Source: Uranotaenia lowii (lineage: Eukaryota > Arthropoda > Insecta > Diptera > Culicidae). From it: a DNA stretch of 64,000 bases. Positions 58,030-64,000 of this stretch are shown here, piece by piece; the stretch's first letter is position 1, and every line of letters starts with the position of its first letter. The position numbers and the translations under genes were made by a program. The notes under the pieces are model-generated. The model was not told where the DNA came from. It did no database searches and saw only the letters and a list, made by a program, of their open reading frames with translations. The stretch covers positions 19,814,002-19,878,001 of the forward strand of contig NC_073693.1 of NCBI RefSeq assembly GCF_029784155.1, read 5' to 3'.

Positions 58030-59290
58030 TGAATATTTTCAAGATTTTTAGACAATTGACAGGTTTTGTCATTTTTATTCATTTTTTTTTCATTTTTATT
58101 CAACTTAATTCATTTTTATTCGTTTTCATTTATTTTAAATCAATTTTACTCATCTCTATAAATTTCTATTCATTGAAATTCATAATTATTCATTTATATT
58201 CAATTTTATTCATTTTTATTCATTTAAATTGATTTATATTCATTTATATTCATTTCGATTAATTTTTAATTTTTTTTTTTCATTTTCATTCATTTTTTTC
58301 ATTCATATTAATTTTTAATCATTTTGATTCATTTCTATTCATTTTTATTAATTTTCCTGCATTTTAATTCATTTTTATCCATTTTTATTCATTTTTATTC
58401 ATTTTTGTAAATTTTCATTCATTTTTTCAAATGTATTCGATTGTTTTTTTTTTTTATTTTCATTCATTTTAATCAATTTTTTTTTAAATTTTCTTTCATT
58501 TTTATTCTTTTTTCATTATTCATTTTATTCAGTTTTATGCATTTCTGTTCATTTCTATTCCTTTTATTCATTTTAATTAATTTTTTTTCATTTTTATTCT
58601 CATTATTCGTTTTTATTCAATTTTATTCAATTTTATTCATTTTTATTCATTTTCATTCATTTTTATTCACTTTCATTCATTTTTATTCATTTTTATTCAT
58701 TTTTATTCATTTTTATTCATTTTTATTCATTTTTATTCATTTTCATTCATTTTTATTCATTTTTATTCATTTTTATTCATTTTTATTCATTTTTATTCAT
58801 TTTTATTCAATTTTATTCATTTTTAATCATTTTTATTCATTTTGATTCATTTTTATTCATTTTTATTCATTTTTATTCATTTTTATTCATTTTTATGCAT
58901 TTTTATCATTTTTTATTAATTTTTACTCATTTTTATTCATGTTTATTTATTTTTATTCATTTTTATTCATTTTAATTCATTTTTATTCATTTTTATTCAT
59001 TTTTATTCATTTTTATTCATTTTTATTATTTTTTATTAATTTTTATTAATTTTTAATTTATTTTTATTTATTTTTATTCATTTTTATTCATTTTTATTCA
59101 TTTTTAATCATTTTAATCAATTTTCATTCATTTTCATTATTTTTATTCATTTTTATTCATTGTTATCCATTTTTATGCATTTCCGTTCTTTTTTTTTAAT
59201 TTTTATCCATTTTGATTAATTTTTATAAATTTCTATAAATTTTTATTCATTTTTATTCATCTTTATTCATTTTTTTTTATTGTTATTCAG
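58030..59290 (-). repeat. 10-bp satellite array (TTTTTATTCA)n, degenerate
   Basis: Units of 10 bp dominate, cleanest at 58640-59010 and eroding leftward. It abuts the 9-bp array at 59300. The FIFIHFYSFL frame at 58441-58845 has a 10-residue period because 30 bp is three units. Not coding. Confidence 0.93.
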
Positions 59291-59299
59291 TCTTCTTCA

Positions 59300-60945
59300 C
59301 TTTTTTCATTTTTGTAATTTTTGTCATTTTTGTCATTTTTGTTCTTTTTTGTCATTTTTGTCATTTTTGTCATTTTTGTCATTTTTGTCATTTTTGTCAT
59401 TTTTGTCATTTTTGTCATTTTTGTCATTTTTGTCATTTTTGTCATTTTTGTCATTTTTGTCATTTTTGTCATTTTTGTCATTTTTGTCATTTTTGTCATT
59501 TTTGTCATTTTTGTCATTTTTGTCATTTTTGTCATTTTTGTCATTTTTGTCATTTTTGTCATTTTTGTCATTTTTGTCATTTTTGTCATTTTTGTCATTT
59601 TTGTCATTTTTGTCATTTTTGTCATTTTTGTCATTTTTGTCATTTTTGTCATTTTTGTCATTTTTGTCATTTTTGTCATTTTTGTCATTTTTGTCATTTT
59701 TGTCATTTTTGTCATTTTTGTCATTTTTGTCATTTTTGTCATTTTTGTCATTTTTGTCATTTTTGTCATTTTTGTCATTTTTGTCATTTTTGTCATTTTT
59801 GTCATTTTTGTCATTTTTGTCATTTTTGTCATTTTTGTCATTTTTGTCATTTTTGTCATTTTTGTCATTTTTGTCATTTTTGTCATTTTTGTCATTTTTG
59901 TCATTTTTGTCATTTTTGTCATTTTTGTCATTTTTGTCATTTTTGTCATTTTTGTCATTTTTGTCATTTTTGTCATTTTTGTCATTTTTGTCATTTTTGT
60001 CATTTTTGTCATTTTTGTCATTTTTGTCATTTTTGTCATTTTTGTCATTTTTGTCATTTTTGTCATTTTTGTCATTTTTGTCATTTTTGTCATTTTTGTC
60101 ATTTTTGTCATTTTTGTCATTTTTGTCATTTTTGTCATTTTTGTCATTTTTGTCATTTTTGTCATTTTTGTCATTTTTGTCATTTTTGTCATTTTTGTCA
60201 TTTTTGTCATTTTTGTCATTTTTGTCATTTTTGTCATTTTTGTCATTTTTGTCATTTTTGTCATTTTTGTCATTTTTGTCATTTTTGTCATTTTTGTCAT
60301 TTTTGTCATTTTTGTCATTTTTGTCATTTTTGTCATTTTTGTCATTTTTGTCATTTTTGTCATTTTTGTCATTTTTGTCATTTTTGTCATTTTTGTCATT
60401 TTTGTCATTTTTGTCATTTTTGTCATTTTTGTCATTTTTGTCATTTTTGTCATTTTTGTCATTTTTGTCATTTTTGTCATTTTTGTCATTTTTGTCATTT
60501 TTGTCATTTTTGTCATTTTTGTCATTTTTGTCATTTTTGTCATTTTTGTCATTTTTGTCATTTTTGTCATTTTTGTCATTTTTGTCATTTTTGTCATTTT
60601 TGTCATTTTTGTCATTTTTGTCATTTTTGTCATTTTTGTCATTTTTGTCATTTTTGTCATTTTTGTCATTTTTGTCATTTTTGTCATTTTTGTCATTTTT
60701 GTCATTTTTGTCATTTTTGTCATTTTTGTCATTTTTGTCATTTTTGTCATTTTTGTCATTTTTGTCATTTTTGTCATTTTTGTCATTTTTGTCATTTTTG
60801 TCATTTTTGTCATTTTTGTCATTTTTGTCATTTTTGTCATTTTTGTCATTTTTGTCATTTTTGTCATTTTTGTCATTTTTGTCATTTTTGTCATTTTTGT
60901 CATTTTTGTCATTTTTGTCATTTTTGTCATTTTTGTCATTTTTGT
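59300..60945 (-). repeat. 9-bp satellite array (TTTTTGTCA)n, about 178 identical units
   Basis: After a transition (TTTTTGTAATTTTTG and one TTCTTTTTTG unit near 59341) the units appear identical for about 1.59 kb, the most homogeneous array in the window. The right end is abrupt, at GTCGCTTAGTCATGGTCATGG. Confidence 0.97.
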
Positions 60946-62590
60946 CGCTTAGTCATGGTCATGGTCATTTTTTCTCTGAAATTTCGTTAGTTAAGTTTTT
61001 TATTTAAAGTCATGATTTCAAACCAACATGTGTTTCGTTTTGTAAAGTCGCGTACAAGAATTTTGGGAATTTTCGCCGCCGTTCTCATCAACAGCAATTT
61101 TAATCAATTGAAGTTGCTTCAAATAGCCTGTAACACATGCAGATATGCAACTTTTGATTTTTGAAATGATTAAGTTTGATTCATTCAGCTTTTCTAGCAA
61201 ATGGTTCAGCGAACATTCCAACAGTTTTCAATTTCTTTGCTTAAGAGTTTTAGTTTAATCAATAATTAAAAAAATCTTCAATTGAAAACACTACGTTAAA
61301 TTGCCAAAAAATACCTTGATTCGATATTTGTAATACGAAAAAAAAATGCAAATTGCAACGCGTCCAATTAAAACCAGTGCAATCAGATGACCGACCATGA
61401 TGGGAAATCAAATGTGCGTTGTATAACTTCCTCAGATCCAAAAATGGGAAGAAAAAAAGCACCTCATCTGCAATCACGACAGGTGTTCATCTTGTTTGTT
61501 GCTGCTTCTGATCATCGTAGAAGCAGATTTTTTTTCGCCCTAAAGAAAATCATCGAACCACAACGAAAATGAACGGCTCACGTGTAAATACACGGGTGTT
61601 GCTGCTGGCGGAATTGCACCATTTCATTCAAAAAAACTTAAACATGGGAGCAAACGCACAAGTCGGCCTACACCTTAGGCGCTTTACGCGTGCGTGTAGT
61701 CGCGTCTTTTGCTAAACTTTAAGAGAAGTTCGTTAAGATATTAGGAAGAAGATAAGCAACCGCAGCTATAATCAACGCCTATTTAACTAACCATAAAACC
61801 ACGTGATCATGGGAACGAAGGCGCGTGAGTTTGGCGTTTGCTGGGACTTTGTTTACTCCGAGTAGACGTCAGATGTTCCTGCTCTAGTAATATAATGTAG
61901 CTACTTGGAAGTGCACTTTGGAAAATCAGTAGCAATGTATCTACCGAGGTATTTTTACGCCCTCGCCTCGCCAGCAGCAGGGCTTGATGATGGTGGGAAA
62001 ATCGGTTTATTTTGTCTAATTGAATTAGTCTTGCTGGCGTTCGAGTCTGAACGAAACTGCATACAGAAACAATAGGCGGTCATTTCAAACGGAAAATTGA
62101 AAAAAAAATCTGACTACTCAATTTACCTTTTCTGATCGTTTTTTTTTTCTCTTCAAATTAGATAGCAATCGCATTTTGTCTTGCCAATGTCATAACATGA
62201 CAATGACAACGTGCTTTTCAGCTGAGCTTGCTTCTGAAGTTTATTGCTAGCCACTTAGTAACCTTATGATATAAAATTATTACCGCGCCTCGCGCGTTGT
62301 CTTGCACTACCAAAACCAACAGCTGCTGGCTGTTGCTCTCCGGTGAATTGCCACACTTTCTCTACAGTCTACACCATCCAGTCTGATGGATGGCGTTCCA
62401 AATTTGTTTATCGGGGCAATAATTTACCGGCATGGCACTAAATGTGCGAACCGTTTATACCCTAAACAACGCAACACACACACGGCGGTACTCTAATGAA
62501 GATGATTAGAAGGGTACACAGACAGACATCTAGTTATGTAGATAAGTAGCAGAAAAGCGCACAGTTTTGTGACAACAAATTCACGTACAT
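60946..62590. other. Unassigned DNA
   Basis: AT-rich to 61600, then more mixed composition (61600-62500). No exon, repeat or transposon recognised. Confidence 0.45.
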
Positions 62591-62900
62591 TTATGAGCAA
62601 GTTCACTGGTGTAGGGAAAAAGTGGTAAAAATTTTGACATTTTGAAAATTTTACCATGCAAAAATGTTTTCAAGATCTTGGGGCGTTGTATTTTTTTACA
62701 ACACTGTTTCCATTTCAGCCGTATGTGATAGAAATATAGCTATTTTTGCATCACAGCATGTGAAAATACAACACGTGTTGTAAAAAAACTAGAAGGTCAC
62801 AGATCTTGAAAATGTTTTTGCATGGCAAAATTTTCAAAATGTGCCGTAAGTGTCGAAATTTCTACCACTTTTTCCCAACACCAGTAAACTTGCTCTAAGT
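62591..62900. mobile_element. MITE with about 100-bp inverted ends
   Basis: TTATGAGCAAGTTCACTGGT (62591) is mirrored by ACCAGTAAACTTGCTCTAA (ending about 62898). The arms continue through GGGAAAAAGTGGTA / TACCACTTTTTCCC and CATGCAAAAATGTTTTCAAGAT-type inner parts. A central block has its own inverted pair, ACAACACTG / ACACGTGTTGT. Related GAGCAAGTT...GGTGT termini are, from memory, common in mosquito MITEs. Confidence 0.75.
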
Positions 62901-63186
62901 AATCAAATTTAATTTGGTTTTATATATTTATCGCAAGCATTCCTGAGGGACTCTCGTAAGATTTCATAAGTCTTCTATAATTCGATCATTAATATGAACT
63001 TAAATCTACTCGTTGCAGTCAACGCGGTAACTCTTTTTGACGGAGAAATAATTCTTCAAGCAACATTCCAGGGTTGCAAATTTATAATCGATATCGAATT
63101 TCGCACAAAAAACTATTTCACTTTGACGGACATCTTACTTAAAAGACTTCTCACGCCTGTTCATTGTTGGTTTTGTTAATGGCAAC
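62901..63186. other. Unassigned
   Basis: The frame at 62994-63179 is unrecognised. Confidence 0.35.
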
Positions 63187-63189
63187 GCT

Positions 63190-63250
63190 ATAGGGTGTCA
63201 CATTATTGCTAGGCACTATTTAAAATGAGCAGTAGTATAAACACACTTTA
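63190..63250 (+). repeat. Mariner-like terminus related to that at 5000
   Basis: TATAGGGTGTCACATTATTG, then AGGCACTATTTAAAATG, parallels TATAGGGTGTCCCATTATG and AAGCACGATTTTTATG at 5000-5036. Only the terminal part is recognisable. Confidence 0.4.
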
Positions 63251-63424
63251 GGAGCAAATCCATTTTTTTTTTACTTTTATGTTCTTTATAATGTCTGTAA
63301 CAGTGATTAAATATAGAATTAGATTCCAATCAATCGTAGGCCAGCGATGGAATTTTTGATCGAAGACTGCTCGTTAGCTTCAGCACAGACTGATTTGGGA
63401 TCATTTTGACCACTTTTCTTCCAG

Positions 63425-63500
63425 TCTTTTTCTGAGATGGCAATTGCAATGCCACTGCAGGTATGGGTTTAATTCCCGTACCTGCAGCGATTTTTTTTTA
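63425..63500 (+). repeat. Possible tRNA-derived SINE fragment
   Basis: GGTATGGGTTTAATTCCCGT resembles a T-arm/B-box half of a tRNA-derived sequence (B-box-like GGTTTAATTCC), followed by GCAGCG and a nine-T run. GCAGGTATGGG and CCCGTACCTGC form a stem. No A-box half is convincing. Confidence 0.3.
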
Positions 63501-64000
63501 TTTTGATTGACCCATTTTATTGCGACATCAGATTTTTGGGGATAAGTTCTCTTCCAAGAGCTCAACTTTAGGCTAAGACGTCAATAGTCAAGCCTGTAGG
63601 GAGGGAGTTTCATTCGGGTTAGTGGGGAAAGTTCTCAAGTTTGGGTATTTTTGAGGTTCAGTGTAGAATTTGCAGACAGGGCCGTAGGAGGATCCGGCTA
63701 CCATAAAAATGGGAGGGGGGGAGGAGGTGGGGGAGGGATGCTGAGGCTTAGGAAAATGATTTATTTCTATGAAATTTTTTCTCAAACATTGCACGCATGG
63801 AAAACAAAAATTTAGAAGAAAAGTTTTTCTAATTAATTATTCATTTTCAAGTTCTTTTATGTACATTAACAGTAAAAATCTATTGAAAACGCAGGTTTCA
63901 GTGATGGAATAGAGTTATCTTTATTCATGTTTCGTCAGTCTAGTCATTAAATTACTACAATATTCATGAGCGTTTGCTATTGTCGCACTCTCCACTTATC
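63501..64000. other. Unassigned
   Basis: Contains a G-rich purine stretch (AAATGGGAGGGGGGGAGGAG, 63707-63737). Nothing else recognised. Confidence 0.4.

Noticed and set aside
58441..58845. Hydrophobic 134-codon frame resembling a membrane protein
   Set aside because: A translation of the 10-bp TTTTTATTCA array.

Overview
The window looks like a stretch of insect nuclear DNA, most probably from a mosquito. It is AT-rich and gene-poor, has a classic GT splice donor, and is full of eukaryotic transposon relics. The best clue to the group is two copies of a transposase whose last two catalytic residues are 37 residues apart (D...37...E). This is the ITmD37E group of the Tc1/mariner superfamily, first described from mosquitoes. 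The species cannot be named from the sequence.

Only one host protein-coding exon is firmly recognised: the first coding exon (115 codons, 25325-25669) of the GIPC/kermit PDZ adaptor gene on the + strand. Its donor is at 25670 and no later exon is visible, so the remaining 38 kb may all be first intron. A GC-richer stretch at 13.0-14.2 kb could be a promoter or 5' exon. The A-rich first 1.86 kb ends in AATAAA and could be the 3' end of a neighbouring transcript. Everything else is repeat-derived or unassigned.

Layout: 1-1.87 kb A-rich strand; 1.97-3.74 kb 9-bp satellite; 5.0-12.5 kb transposon relics (mariner fragment, retroposon with a 21-bp target duplication, DD37D mariner, ITmD37E copy 1 split by a tRNA-derived SINE); 13.0-14.2 kb possible promoter; 14.2-16.6 kb degenerate repeats and a small MITE; 16.6-19.4 kb a very young LTR element without gag-pol; 20.0-24.3 kb AT-rich DNA with a 952-bp inverted-repeat element; 24.6-25.7 kb kermit 5' region and exon; 26-37 kb presumed intron with an RTE relic, palindromic elements and a foldback element whose ends match the RAG heptamer; 38.4-44.9 kb a compound satellite that reverses direction at about 40.69 kb; 46 kb heptamer array; 48.0-48.6 kb MITE with a 9-bp duplication; 49.1 kb a 79-A tract between duplications; 50.1-52.3 kb a second satellite variant; 52.3-52.9 kb tandem units with YY1/Pho-like motifs; 52.9-54.3 kb ITmD37E copy 2; 54.3-55.7 kb 5'-truncated LINE with poly(A); 58.0-60.9 kb a 10-bp array running into a 9-bp array; 62.6-62.9 kb MITE.

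About 13 kb, a fifth of the window, is one short-satellite superfamily based on TGACAAAAA and its 10- and 11-bp relatives. The very long reading frames in these arrays are arithmetic: a 9-bp unit is three codons and five of its six frames lack stops. No operon-like or cooperating gene set is present. The interest lies in the satellite architecture, inverted within the likely kermit intron, and in several well-bounded, possibly undescribed non-autonomous elements.
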